From positions 14,056,102 to 14,120,101 of the forward strand of contig NC_092359.1 in the NCBI RefSeq assembly GCF_030848805.1: DNA of 64,000 nucleotides, written 5' to 3'. This document shows, in pieces, positions 21,415-32,395 of the stretch. A model generated the notes under the pieces. It made no database searches. It was not told where the DNA came from and saw only the letters and a list, made by a program, of their open reading frames with translations. The first letter of the stretch is position 1. Every line of letters starts with the position of its first letter. The DNA comes from Temnothorax longispinosus (taxonomy: Eukaryota > Arthropoda > Insecta > Hymenoptera > Formicidae). Both the position numbers and the translations under genes were made by a program.

Positions 21415-22950
21415 ACAAGGTGAGTTTTATTTTGTATGCCAATTATCTTCACTAATTATCTCAGAAAGTATTGGTTTATTGGAAAAATGTTTCAGATAAA
21501 AGTTGGAGGGTTTATAGAGGAATAATGGATGTTCTTATTAGATTTTGAGTCTGGAACCCATGTTGAGCCCAGTAGGGTCCAAGTCAAATTTTTTAAATAA
21601 AAACTCCCTTTTTTATTACATTATCTTTTTCTACTAATTAATATAAACAACTTTTGTCTGAAACATTTTTTATTTGTCTTATACTTTTTGAGATATTCAA
21701 GAAAAATTTGGTAATTTTTTTAATATTTAGCTTATATCTTGATAAATGCTTGTCGGAGGGGAAAATGATACAAGACTTTTTGACTTGATATGGTCTCAAG
21801 AATATGCTATTGCAATAATACCCTAATTTCTTTAAATATTTGTGTATACATTTTCTTAAAGCTTTTATGTGTACACACAATTATTTAAAGAAATTAGAAT
21901 ACTATTGCAACAGTATATTCTTGAAACCAAATCAAGTCAAAAAGTCCTGTACCACTTTTCACTCCGACGAAAAACGAAACTCCGACTTCTTCGATCGACT
22001 GATGTCCTCTGCTTGCCGAACATTAATTCAGACACCGGTTAATTTTACTGTTATATTAATTATGTATTAATATTATGTATTAAAATTAATATGTTATTAA
22101 TTAATTTTAATGTTATTAATTACGTAATTAATTATGTAATTAAAATTAATATAACATATAACACAATATATGAATATAATTATAAGTAATTATATTAATA
22201 GGTTATATTACATTATTTTTTAATGTTACACATGTCTTGAAAATAAAAATTAATTTATAAAATAAAATTGTGTATTTAGCTTATTCTTTTATACTAACCC
22301 CGATATTACAGTATCCAGTTGATATCTTAAGATTTTCCGCGGCGCACAAGATACATTTCGTGAACCTCCACCTTGTATAGTTCACTTTGACAGCTATCAT
22401 ACCGTTCACTACGTGTATACAGAGATGGTGAATCGCGATCTCAAAATTTCTGCGCGTTCCAAAAATCATAAAAAAAAAAGTGTTGCAACCTTTCCGTGAA
22501 CGACTGTACACAATTATTTAAAGAAATTAGAATACTATTGCAACAGTATATTCTTGAAACCAAATCAAGTCAAAAAGTCCTGTACCACTTTTCACTCCGA
22601 CGAACATTTATTGACAAACATCTATTGTTAGCTAAATATTGAAAAAATACCAAGTTTTCCTTGAATATCTCAAAAAGTATAAGGCAAATAAAAAAATGTT
22701 TCAGACAAAAGTTGCTCATATTAATTAGTAGAAAAAGATGATACCATAAAAAGGGGGTTTTTATTTAAATAATTTGACTTGGATCCTATTAGGCTTAACA
22801 CAGGTCCCGGACTCAAAATCTAATAAAATTGTCTATTGGTCCTCCTTGAACTCTCCAACTTTTATCTGAAACATTTTTCCAATAAATCAATACTTTCTGA
22901 GATAATTATAGCAGAGATGATTGACACGCGAAATAAAAAAATCACCCTGT
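21415..22950. mobile_element. Large foldback element with ACAGGGTGA-type ends
   Basis: The ends read ACAAGGTGAGTTTTATTT and, inverted, ACAGGGTGATTTTTTTATTT. Both arms contain TTTATCTGAAACATTTTTCC, a TTTTTAAATAAAAA-type stretch and GTACCACTTTTCACTCCGAC. A related, differently interrupted copy occupies 52078-53036. The centre (22281-22511) is less repetitive, but no protein is recognised. Confidence 0.65.
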
Positions 22951-23530
22951 TTATTTCATACATAATGATGGATTAAGTATGACGTGTTCCGATATTCACT
23001 GTCTATACTGAAAATCTATGGTTAATGTTATACATACACTTTAGATTTTCAGTACTGGATATTAAAATATTGGAACGCAGTTTATACCAAGTTTAAATTT
23101 TTCTTACTTATGTATCTAATAAATGAAGCTGTCGCTCAGAAGAGTTTGATAGAAATCAAACTGCTTGGTGCTGCTCTGCGTGAACTTCCACTGATGGAAA
23201 GCAACGTAACACTGCAACATAATACAAAAACAGTAATTATTATTTACATCTAATTATATATTTTAAACATAAAAGTAGGTTAAGTATGAATCTGTATTGT
23301 GATATTCACTGTCTATGTATACTGAAAATCTGTAGTTGATGTTACACGTATACTTTGGATTTTCAGTATTGATGATTAATATTGGAAAAAGTATGGTTTA
23401 TATCAAATTTAACTTTTTCTTACTTACATATCTAATAAATAAATCTTTTGCTCTTCTATCAAACTACTTGGTGCTGCTCTGGACTGCATGAACATCCACT
23501 GATAGAAAGCAATACTGTAACTATGCATTA
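22951..23530. repeat. Tandem repeat of about 310 bp, two units plus a split fragment
   Basis: Units at 22951-23280 and 23281-23530 share ATATTCACTGTCTAT, ACTGAAAATCT, TTCAGTA and TTGGTGCTGCTCTG. The tail of another unit (21290-21414) lies on the far side of the foldback at 21415-22950, so that foldback probably inserted into the array. Confidence 0.6.
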
Positions 23531-25040
23531 TACACATTATTTCTCACGTTTATTTCTCCTGCTTGATCTATTATTTTTTTAGATGGCTTTTTCGGCTTGT
23601 TGCAACGCTTTTTGCCAAAATTTCTTCGAAAATAGGAAAAAACATTCTCGTTATAATTTTCACGCAAAATAATGAAAAATGTCTTTAAAACAGATTTTTC
23701 GTGTACTTAATGATCTCTATAATCGGATTATTACATTTGTAATTTTCTATTTAGATGAATGGTCAAGTGACCTCATTAGAATAAAATATTTTATTGTATT
23801 CGATAAAGAAATCACTCAATAATTGAATAAGTAAGTAAGTAATTTGAAGCCGTAGTCACAAATTGGTATAAAATCGGTAAAAATCAATATATTACACACA
23901 ATGTTCCAGTTAGTGACTAACCCAAAGTGCTGCGTAACAATTGATCTCCGACTAAATATCTTCGACAAAATATCTTGGTTAAAATATCTCACCGACAAAG
24001 TATCTCGCGACTAAATATCTCGCCGACAGATAATTTCACAAATATCAAGAATATAGCTGAACATTAGGCGTTTATTGCAAATCCACTTGGAAAGTTGTGA
24101 ACCCATGTGGCACCTTGTTTCGCGTGGACCAATGTATGCGTGGAGGCAGTAGGTTCCGCCCCCCTGCGGGGGGCACCACTATTATTAAACTAGACACATA
24201 GTGTGGCGTTTATTGCAAAATTGGCGTTTATTACAACATAAATGAAAGCAATGATATCTTGTTGAAAATATTGTGTCGGAGAAATATTTCGACGTGAGAT
24301 ATTTTTCCCGAGTTATTTTGTCGAAGATATTTAGTCGTAAATATTTAGTCGCGCTACCAAGTGATAGCGTTGCCGCTAGAGTTTTCTCTCGAACATACAT
24401 CGAATATTTTTCCGTTTACTCGTACAAATGCAACTCACACCCATCTAGAAGTTTATGGAGATGAATATTAATTATGTTTTTCTTTTAAGCAGCAAAATTT
24501 ACAGTTATGATTAGTTTTCTTGAGCCTGTCATAGATGAAAATATACGTGTTTTGTTGTACCGTTTTATAACGTTCTATACACTCAAAACTACCAACCTTT
24601 TTCAGAACCCACGAATAGCACAACACTCTTTTAATTGTTCACTGATGAAAAAATCAATTTTCTATTGTTGATAAAAATGATATAAATAAACAACAAAGGC
24701 TACGATCAACTTGACGCTACAAATACTTTGTAGCGTTTTTCTTCTTCTTTTTTCTTCGTTGAAAGAAAGGAGAAGAGGAATGCTTCGAAGCATTTGCAGC
24801 GTCAAGTTAACCGCAGCCAAAGTTATAACGGTTGATATATAACCCCTGGAGAAATTATAAGGAATCAAATCGTACTTGGCAAAAGTTATTTGATTGATTA
24901 TTTTTTGAGTTATCTTGCACGCCAAATTGGAAAAAGCAGTTTTGAGAAAAACGCTTTTAAAGTTTATTTTTTTGCCGAAAAAGCACATAAAAATGCATAA
25001 AGATTTCAGTATAAAGGTTTTTGAGATCGCTAAATCCGAA
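23531..25040. other. Non-coding stretch with GC-rich dispersed motif
   Basis: No gene is seen. 24099-24185 matches a family also present at 16974-17010 and 51286-51505 (CGCGTGGA, GGAGGCAGTAGGTTCC, CCCCCTGCGGGGG). 23940-24030 and 24270-24360 are inverted relatives (AAATATCTTCGACAAAATA and its complement). Confidence 0.5.
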
Positions 25041-26091
25041 TCCCTTACAGAAAAGTATTACTGACTAAATACTTAAAATCTCAGTGATTTAATACTGTCA
25101 ATATTTATTTGGGAAATACTGGGAAAATACTGGTAGTGATAAGTATTATAGGTAGTGATTAATACTACACAGAACTACTGGTGCTTAGTATTGAATTACT
25201 CACCGATATTTCGATTTCCGATATTTACCCGGCATAAAAAAAAATTATTTTTTTTTCGAAATTTTATTATTATTTTATAACTAAATTTGTTTCTTAAGAT
25301 GCAGTCTATAATTATAAATATTTTCTCGTATTTGAAAAACACTTACCTTGGTGGGATCGAACTCGGGACCTCTGGATCGTGAGCCAACTGCCTTACGTGG
25401 TAGACTACTTCTTAATTTGATGTAAGTGTTATATATAGTCTACATGTGTCATAACCAGCGCAAATATATAATTTTTCAAAAATCATCTTAAGAAACAAAT
25501 TCAGTTTAAAAAGAGTAATAAAATTTTGAATTGGATATTAAAATGATATCCTCAGTACTATATTTCAAAACTTGTACACTTTTATCACGACGAATTAGTA
25601 CAGACCTTCATATAAAATGTATTTGTGCCTTACTTTTATCTCTTTTCCTTAATATTATCAGGAATTACCCATTATAATGTTTCTATACAAATTGTAGTAC
25701 TGGTCAGTGATTAATTTCACATGGAATATTCAGTTCAGTACTTGAGTATTAATATTAAAATACTGGCCAGTGATTTATTACACATGGAATCCTTGGTTCA
25801 GTACTTCAGTACTAACATTGAAATACTCATCAGTAATTCAACACAAGTATTTATTACACAAGTATTTTTCACCTAGTATTAAATGCTTTCTTATCAGAAA
25901 TTTAATACTAAGTATTCAATACTCGTCCTGTATTAAATACTACTTTCATAAATTACTGACCAGTAATAAAATACTATGCAATACTTGGATCACAGTGATT
26001 CAAGTACTAATAAATACTTAATTTTAGTATTATTAATACACAAAATAAGTATTTATTACTAACCAGCTAGTAATACTTTTTTGTAAGGGAT
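25041..26091. mobile_element. TIR element (TCCCTTACA ends) carrying a tRNA-like insertion
   Basis: The ends TCCCTTACAGAAAAGTATTA and its near complement at 26070-26091 delimit about 1.05 kb. The body consists of many AGTACTGA/AATACT words. At 25272-25515 a second foldback (AAATTTGTTTCTTAAGATG and complement) encloses a tRNA-like sequence. Confidence 0.7.
25344..25408 (-). repeat. tRNA-like (SINE-type) fragment
   Basis: On minus there is an A-box-like AAGGCAGTTGGCTC and, about 35 nt on, a clear B box GAGTTCGATCCC. This spacing is typical of tRNA-derived Pol III promoters. The acceptor ends do not pair and the anticodon stem is poor, so it is not a tRNA gene. Confidence 0.5.
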
Positions 26092-27206
26092 CTGATATCA
26101 GATTTTCAAAATTTAAAATGGCGGATTTAATATGGCGAATCAAAAGAGTCACAGTTGCAATAAAGAAATAAAGTTTTTGATATTTTTACGATACTTACAG
26201 TTAAATAACGCTTAGTTCGCTATTCTGGGTTTATAAAATGCCTTCCTCTTCCTTGAAGAATTCTTATTCGGCGATTTTTATCACAATTTGCACACACACA
26301 AAATACACGTAAATACAAACACACGTTTATATCAGATAGGACCAAACACTATAGTTGAAAGTCTAGACAGGTATGAAAAAAATTTTAATGTTCTCACAAC
26401 GATAGAATGCCGAGGAAACTGCGAAATTGGTACATGTATTTGTGGTAACCGTCTGTTGTATCAACTCAAAGCGTGTCTCACTAAAAAGGGCTCTAATTTC
26501 GTCAATTTTATGAATTCGACAATAACACTTTAGGAACATATTCTTCAAGCCTTATATTATTTATTTATGCAATAAAAAAAATTGACTTTGTTGACCGACC
26601 AAACTGGGTTCCCCCTTAATGCAATAGGCACCATTCTTTTAAAAACTGCTTTGAGAAAAATAAGATTTATAATTATAAAAATTACTTACTTTACGTAATA
26701 CCGGTTTAAATTGTTACTGTAATCGCTAGGGTTTTAGTAAAATATTGCGATAGACATGCACGAAAACATCGCATATATATGTACAAATATGTTGTGGATA
26801 AGTTGGTTATTGACTAATTACAGCATAACTACATTTTAAAAATATAGCCTAAGAAAATCAATTTTTGTTGTATTTATAGTTTATGTAGTTACCTCGCAGT
26901 AATGTCTAAACAATTTTATTTTATTTTATAATTTTTTCGCACTTATTATAAGACAATTTCAGTTTTTAGTTATTACAGTTACCTATATATATTATAATCT
27001 ATTTATAATAAAAAAGTAGTTTTTATTACAACAAGAACAACTCGCTTTTTGTTTAAAAATGATATACAAGCAACACAATTGTTGATTGAAGAGTTTATCA
27101 CATTAGTTTAATTGGGACATATACAGCTAATAAATTGTTTGTATCAATGTGAGATTTCCATAGTTGAGAGTTAATATTTATTATAAATATACCTTTATGT
27201 CTATAG
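26092..27206. other. AT-rich intron-like sequence
   Basis: No gene is seen except intron sequence similar to intron 4 of the intact UGT just before exon 5 (the stretches from about 26880 and 45420 share words such as TGTTTAATTG and AAGTTTATCAC). Confidence 0.5.
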
Positions 27207-27423
27207 CTCACAAAAATGTAAGAGTAGTCTGGACACATGGCCTTTTGAGTGCGCAGGAAGCTATTTGGAAAGGCATACCAATGATCGTAATGCCTTTCTT
27301 TGGAGATCAAAAATTCAACACAAGAATCTTAGTAGCTAAAGGTGTTGGCATATACTTGGACATTAAAACTTTGTCCACGCAATCCATATTACACGCAGTT
27401 AAAGAAGTACTTTACAATGAAAG
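27207..27423 (+). pseudogene. UGT pseudogene exon 5
   Basis: It encodes the UGT signature region (HKNVRVVWTHGLLSAQEAI...PFFGDQ). Compared with the intact gene it is exactly three bases shorter, removing one Gly of HGG, a residue next to the bound sugar nucleotide in the family. The acceptor is TCTATAG; the donor GTTTCA is weaker than the intact gene's GTATTA. Confidence 0.85.
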
Positions 27424-27734
27424 GTTTCATATTTTGATCATGTTTTAATAATTATTTTAAACAGTAAATATATTAACAATACAGCTCTACATTTCAGATA
27501 ATTACTAATATTTACAGATAAACTTTAATATTTAATATAGTATAATCGATTTACAAATTCCTGTTGCTATTCCTGTTGCCTACAATTGCTTATTAAATTA
27601 TAGATTATAAAATTTGGCTTTTTTGTTTATGTGTCTTGTCATATATATTTGGTTTTTATTTCTTTAACTGAAATGCATTTATTAAAATGTAATTATTTAT
27701 TACATTATTAATAGTAAAACATTTTTTTGTAAAG

Positions 27735-27975
27735 TTATATGAGAAATATGAAACGATTATCCAGCGAATTCCGGGGTCGGCCAATATCACCATTAGATTT
27801 AGCTGTTTGGAGCATTGAATACACCGTCCGCCATCCAAATGGAACTTTAGTAATGCCGCTGAAATCTCAGAGCTGGGTGGAACAAAATCTAATTGATGTC
27901 TACGCATTTTTGTTCCTTAATTTCTTCATAATTAGATTAGATATACTTTATTGTTCCCCTATGGGGTTACAATAG
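27735..27975 (+). pseudogene. UGT pseudogene exon 6, truncated by a LINE
   Basis: It matches exon 6 of the intact gene through DVYAFLFLNFFII. At 27932 it runs into inserted sequence, adding about a dozen foreign residues before a stop. The membrane anchor and cytosolic tail are therefore cut. The original 3' end resumes at 28453. Confidence 0.9.
27919..27932. repeat. Target-site duplication, left copy
   Basis: AATTTCTTCATAAT, identical to 28439-28452; part of UGT exon 6. Confidence 0.9.
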
Positions 27976-28048
27976 ACTTCCGTTACATGACTCTTTAGCC
28001 CGTACTTATTTCTATCTTATTCTATCTTATTCTACTTATCGCTGTATC

Positions 28049-28125
<77 letters not shown>

Positions 28126-28438
28126 CGCTCACATTTTTTTAAACTTTATCTCTAACTTACTTTCTATCTTACAATCACTTATATCTATCTTATTGTCTAA
28201 CGCCCTCTCCCCCCAAGGACTTCCGTTTTCTTTCTTTCTCATTTTTTCTTCCTTACTTCTCTCTTTCTGCTCTAATTCATTTATCTTCATTTACTCTTTC
28301 TCTCCCTACCTCCCTCTCCTCTTTCCCTTTTTGTCTTCTTCTTGCTTTTTCTCCCACCACGTTCCCTCACTTTTTTTCCCATCTCATACATCTTTCCCAT
28401 ACGTGTTCCCAGGTCCCCTTTTTCTCAGATATCCTACA
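27933..28438 (-). mobile_element. 5'-truncated non-LTR retrotransposon (LINE)
   Basis: About 506 bp lie between perfect 14-bp duplications. On minus, a C-terminal ORF2 piece with a CCHC-like pattern is readable (CRISEKKGTWEHVWERC), followed in a shifted frame by a lysine/glutamate-rich tail. Then come a CA/GCAC microsatellite and a 3' end with AATAAAG. The CCHC tail is typical of I/R1/Jockey-type LINE ORF2 proteins. The clean duplication indicates target-primed reverse transcription into the UGT exon. Confidence 0.85.
28049..28124. repeat. (CGCA)n(CA)n microsatellite
   Basis: Compound microsatellite inside the LINE 3' region. Confidence 0.95.
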
Positions 28439-28452
28439 AATTTCTTCATAAT
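28439..28452. repeat. Target-site duplication, right copy
   Basis: Second copy of AATTTCTTCATAAT; UGT 3' sequence continues after it. Confidence 0.9.
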
Positions 28453-28803
28453 ATTCTGAATTACGCAAGATATAAACAAGCGTAAGTCGTAGAAACATTA
28501 ACAGGTTTTGCGTGCAGTTGCTGCATAATGTTAATGTAAAGAATAAGTAAATATAACGTAAATATAGAAAATGTTGTATTAATTGCATTGATATTGTAAT
28601 TAATAATAAATTATGTTATACAGAATTGTAAAATAAAAAAAAAATTGAAACCGATATCTCCAAATTTGCGGAAGTTAAAGCAGCCACACCATTTACAAGA
28701 TGTACCTACATACACACACACACATTTAAAAAAAATGTATTTTTCGACGTTTTAGAACATTCTAAACACATTGGCAGCGGCAACTCCAAAAAATTTTTTT
28801 CAT

Positions 28804-29038
28804 AGATATCTTATGCAAAGCATAATATATCCTAAAGCATATCCTTCAGAAGATCTCGTAAGATATCTTATGTAAAGCCAACGGATATGACAGAATATTT
28901 AGATATTGTGAGATTATAATAGAATATCTCACGATATCCTATTGGAATATCCCGGGCAGAACCTGGGGTATCCGTGGGATCGTATTTGAAAATCTGGGAC
29001 AATTTGGGATATCCCCAAGATACAGTGTGCTGTGTGGA
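28804..29038. repeat. Dispersed repeat rich in GATATC words (copy 2)
   Basis: Matches 14751-15005; ends GTGTGCTGTGTGG. Confidence 0.8.
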
Positions 29039-29089
29039 CTGCTTTAACTAAGTATAAATACAAAGTATATTTTTGGTTAAAGCAGAGAA

Positions 29090-29547
29090 TAGGGGAGACC
29101 GGGGCGGAGTCGTCACTGGGGCGGAGTCGTCACTACAATTATCTGTATGTTGGGTGAACTCGCCATTAATATTGTAAACACTACTTATGGTGCCCATGTG
29201 ACCAAGGGAGTTTAGTGAGATTATATCCCATGTTGTAATTTTCATTAAGGTAAACGTGTTTTTGGAGGTCAAAACTAAAATTTTTTGCGCGTCAAAAATT
29301 TTAAATATTATTTTCTCTCCGAATCTCGAGATAAGTGATTCTGAAGAGTAATGCATGCTGAACACAAATCCAGTAAAATTTTTTTACCAGGTGAACAATA
29401 AAGCAATGTAGATTAAAAATGTCCTTATAAATTTTGTAGCCAATGGTTCACTTTTTACAACGGTATACCACATTTTACTAAAATTATTTGTTTTGTTGTT
29501 AAAAATCGGCACCAAAAAAATAGTCACGATTTCGCCCCGGTCTTCCT
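29090..29547. mobile_element. TIR element with TAGGGGAGACCGGGGCG ends
   Basis: The left end TAGGGGAGACCGGGGCG is mirrored by CGCCCCGGTCTTCC. The motif GGGGCGGAGTCGTCACT is repeated twice at the left. It is non-coding and related by its terminal bases to 13212-14466. Confidence 0.6.
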
Positions 29548-29932
29548 TGTAAAATTGCATTTTCTTTAATAAAATTTAAAAAAAATTTTTTTTTTAATTT
29601 TGCTTCCAACATATTGCTTCCTTATAGAGGAAGCTTTGTTTTAGATATTGTTTTCATTAACTTCTAAAAAATTTTTAAAAGAAATTGTTGGAGCCGTTTT
29701 CGAGATTTCAGGTCTATTACTAGCTACAAAACTGCTTCTGTTCATTACCGATAACTCCCGTTCTTATATATATTAATATTTTTTAATGATTTATTTTTTA
29801 AATGACCATAAAAAAATATAAAATTATGTGGTTTTAAATATCAAAGTTTTAAATACTCAGAATTTTTTATTTCTTAAATATTTAACTTAAAAAAAATGTC
29901 TATTTTTTCGCTTGTTAAGGTTGTCTACCCCC
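29548..29932. other. AT-rich non-coding stretch
   Basis: It contains TTGCTTCCTTATAGAGGAAGC-type hairpin sequence (29617-29637) that recurs at 38278 and 49441 at the ends of Helitron-like fragments. No gene is seen. Confidence 0.5.
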
Positions 29933-30635
29933 TTAAGGGGTTAGACCACTCTTGAAACCAAAAAATCATGCCCTATTTAATGTTTATTTTTTGGGAAAAC
30001 AAAACAACAAAGAGAAAATCTATTTATAGGGTTATATTGTGCATTGATTGCAGAGTAAAAAAAATTATAAACAATTAATTTTAATAAAAAATGTAGGCAA
30101 GTTTGCGCAGCCTCTCTCGCGGGTTGGGTACAAACGGTAGTAGGGACAGCGGCCATAATTTTCGTCCCCCTGCAGCAAACAAAATTTTTTTATTAATAAC
30201 AATTTAATAGTTTCGGGCCTACGTAGGCGTTTTGCGAAATAATAATAATCAGTTTAAATATAACAATAAGAGTAACTGAAAACAGGTGAAAAAATAACTT
30301 TTTTTTTATTTTTGCCATTTATTAACAAATCAAAATTTTAGCAAATCCCTACGTAGGCCGGAAACTATTAAGTTGTTATTAATAAAAAAATTTTGTTTGC
30401 TGCAGGGGGACGAAAATTATGGCCGCTGTCCCTACTACTGTTTGTACCCAACCCGCGAGAGAGGCTGCGCAAACTTGCCTACATTTTTTTATTAAAATTG
30501 ATTGTTTATAATTTTTTTTACTCTGCAATCAATGCACAATATAACCCTATAAATAGATTTTCTCTCCATTGTTTTGTTTTCCCAAAAAATAAACATTAAA
30601 TTAGGGCATGATTTTTTGGTCTCAGACCCCCTTAA
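29933..30635. mobile_element. TTAA-flanked palindromic MITE, family C
   Basis: TTAA lies at both ends. The arms of more than 300 bp share ACCAAAAAATCATGCCCTA, GTTTATTTTTTGGGAAAAC and CGCGAGAGAGGCTGCGCAAA. The open frame on plus (30393-30599) lies wholly within an arm and is not a gene. Confidence 0.85.
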
Positions 30636-30988
30636 TCATTTTTTTAAAATAAATTATTTTTTGATAAAATAGTATAAGTTAGTGATTCCTTTTATTAATC
30701 TTATATTTTTAATTATTTTTGTTCATAAATTCGATACTTTCAAGGAGGTATGATTTAAAAGGCCCATAGGTACGACCGCGGTTGCCTAAATTGTACCTTT
30801 TGCAGCATGTTACAAAAAGACCTACATGCGGCATGTTACAAAATAACAAATTAATTTGTTATTGATAAAAAGTTAAACATGTAATACTAGGTGCCTGAAA
30901 CATCAAGCTTCAATTTCCAACGTTTATTTGCGTACACATCACTACCAAATAAGAAATATAATAAAAAAGAACTTAAGCATTCGGCAAC

Positions 30989-31787
30989 CCAAGTAGCAAA
31001 ATGACGTTAAAATGGTGTTAAATTTTGGTCATAAAATGACCAATTAAACGTCCTAAATAGGGTCTCATGAGACCCAAAAATGACGTCGATATGTCACGTC
31101 AATGAGCCGTCATTTTTTGACGTCTTATTGACGGCACAAATAGGACCAATGTACGACTTACCGGTTTCTAAAAATATTTTTTATGAAATTAAAATGTTAA
31201 AATGTCTACTTGATAAACGTTTATAAAAAAACGTTCTTTTTTTTATCTAGGAAAAAAACGCTTTTTTAACTGTTTCTTTACATATCATGTGCGTATAGCC
31301 TCGCTCTCTCAAGGAGGTCACCCATCCTAGTACAGTACCGCGCCCGTGTTGCTTGATTTCGATGATCCAGTGGACAATGACGATTTTCTGACCCCGATGC
31401 TTCCTTATTAACTGCACTTGTCTATGACGTACATCTTTAAAATGTTCAAAAAACTTGTAATGATATCTTTTTGATAGCTATAACACTGCATGAAATAGTT
31501 ATCATAAAACTATAATTACACGCAACTACATCCACTTATACCATAAATTCACCACTTTAATCATAAAGTTGCGAAACAAACATATTGTAGTTAAAAAATT
31601 TTGTGGTTTTTATATTATTATTACTTTATTATACAATATAAAGAAGTAGTTATATTACAAAAAGATCTTATTTGGACGACTTTAAGACGTCTTATAAACG
31701 TCTATTATTAGTCGCCGACGTCATAGACCAAAAATGACTAAAAATAGACGTCATTATGTCGTCTTCTGACGTCACTTTGCTACTTGG
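30989..31787. mobile_element. TIR element with CCAAGTAGCAAA ends and a 5S-like core
   Basis: The left end CCAAGTAGCAAAATGACGT and the right end ACGTCACTTTGCTACTTGG mirror each other. Near the ends there are many GACGTC/GACGTT words. A 5S-rRNA-like fragment sits close to the middle on minus. Confidence 0.75.
31308..31370 (-). rRNA. 5S rRNA-like fragment (pseudogene or SINE3-type head)
   Basis: On minus the sequence reads ATCAAGCAACACGGGCGCGG, then TACTGTACTAGGATGGGTGA and CC. Animal 5S rRNA has AAGCAACGTCGGGCGCGGTTAGTACTTGGATGGGTGACC-like sequence here, i.e. roughly its 40-100 region with the internal promoter. The 5' and 3' stems are absent, so this is a fragment, not a 5S gene. Confidence 0.75.
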
Positions 31788-32167
31788 AAACTCTCCCCTA
31801 TAATGACCAATCATGTATTACGTAACCAACACTGATTGAATAATTATCTTGCATGTGAATGTCGTCATTCAATTTCAATAATAATAGCAATAGGGAGTGA
31901 ATAGATACTGCGTACTATATCTACAATACTTACATATACATGTACATATTATTAATGATTCGTTTATGTATTTTTCTTCTTCTTATTTTTATGATTGTAC
32001 AGCTAAGTTGCCGAGAAAATCCAATATTATTAGCTTGTTAGATAAAGTAATATTATGATGAACGCTATTATCTCGAAATGAGAAGAGGGGGAATGCTATA
32101 CTAAGCATGCTGATACATTCGGTCTTATCGTCTGATTGAGAGATCACGCGACAAGTTTTGCGCAACA

Positions 32168-32395
32168 ATGTTAAGTCGTGTCATTTTTTTTGTTTGTTGT
32201 ATCTTAATAGGTGATCTCGTGACAGCGTCGAAATTATTGTCGATTTTAGTGATAGAGCCTATTCAGTCGACTAGCCATCACGTCTGGACAGAGCATTTGG
32301 TTAAAGGACTGCTTCGCAAAGGCCATTATGTACACTCAATCAGCATACATGAGACTAAGGTTAAAGGAAAACTTGCGCAGAATTTGACGTACGCC
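32168..32395 (+). CDS. UGT exon 1
   Basis: 76 codons: signal peptide and catalytic-His motif. The ATG follows GCGCAACA. The donor is GTGAGT at 32396, phase 0. Confidence 0.88.

Larger units (their letters stand above)
19753..27975 (+). pseudogene. UDP-glycosyltransferase pseudogene (exons 1, 5, 6 only)
   Basis: This locus is a tandem relative of the intact UGT to its right. Exon 1 (19753-19980) encodes a 76-residue N-terminus with a signal peptide and the SHHVWTEHL catalytic-His motif, and ends at a good GTAAGT donor. Upstream and intron-1 sequence match the intact gene until about 20163. Exons 2, 3 and 4 are then missing, so the acceptor domain and half of the sugar-nucleotide domain are lost. 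Exon 5 (27207-27423) and exon 6 (27735-27975) remain. Exon 5 lacks one Gly of the THGG signature, and exon 6 is cut by a LINE. Expression of a short product cannot be excluded, but a working enzyme is very unlikely. Confidence 0.85.

Noticed and set aside
25344..25408. A real tRNA gene on minus
   Set aside because: Only the A and B boxes are convincing; acceptor ends do not pair and the anticodon stem is poor.
28193..28459. Ser/Phe/Leu-rich membrane-like plus open frame
   Set aside because: It is the antisense of the Lys/Glu-rich C-terminus of the inserted LINE ORF2 (CT-rich strand).
30393..30599. 68-residue open frame
   Set aside because: It lies wholly within one arm of a TTAA palindromic MITE.
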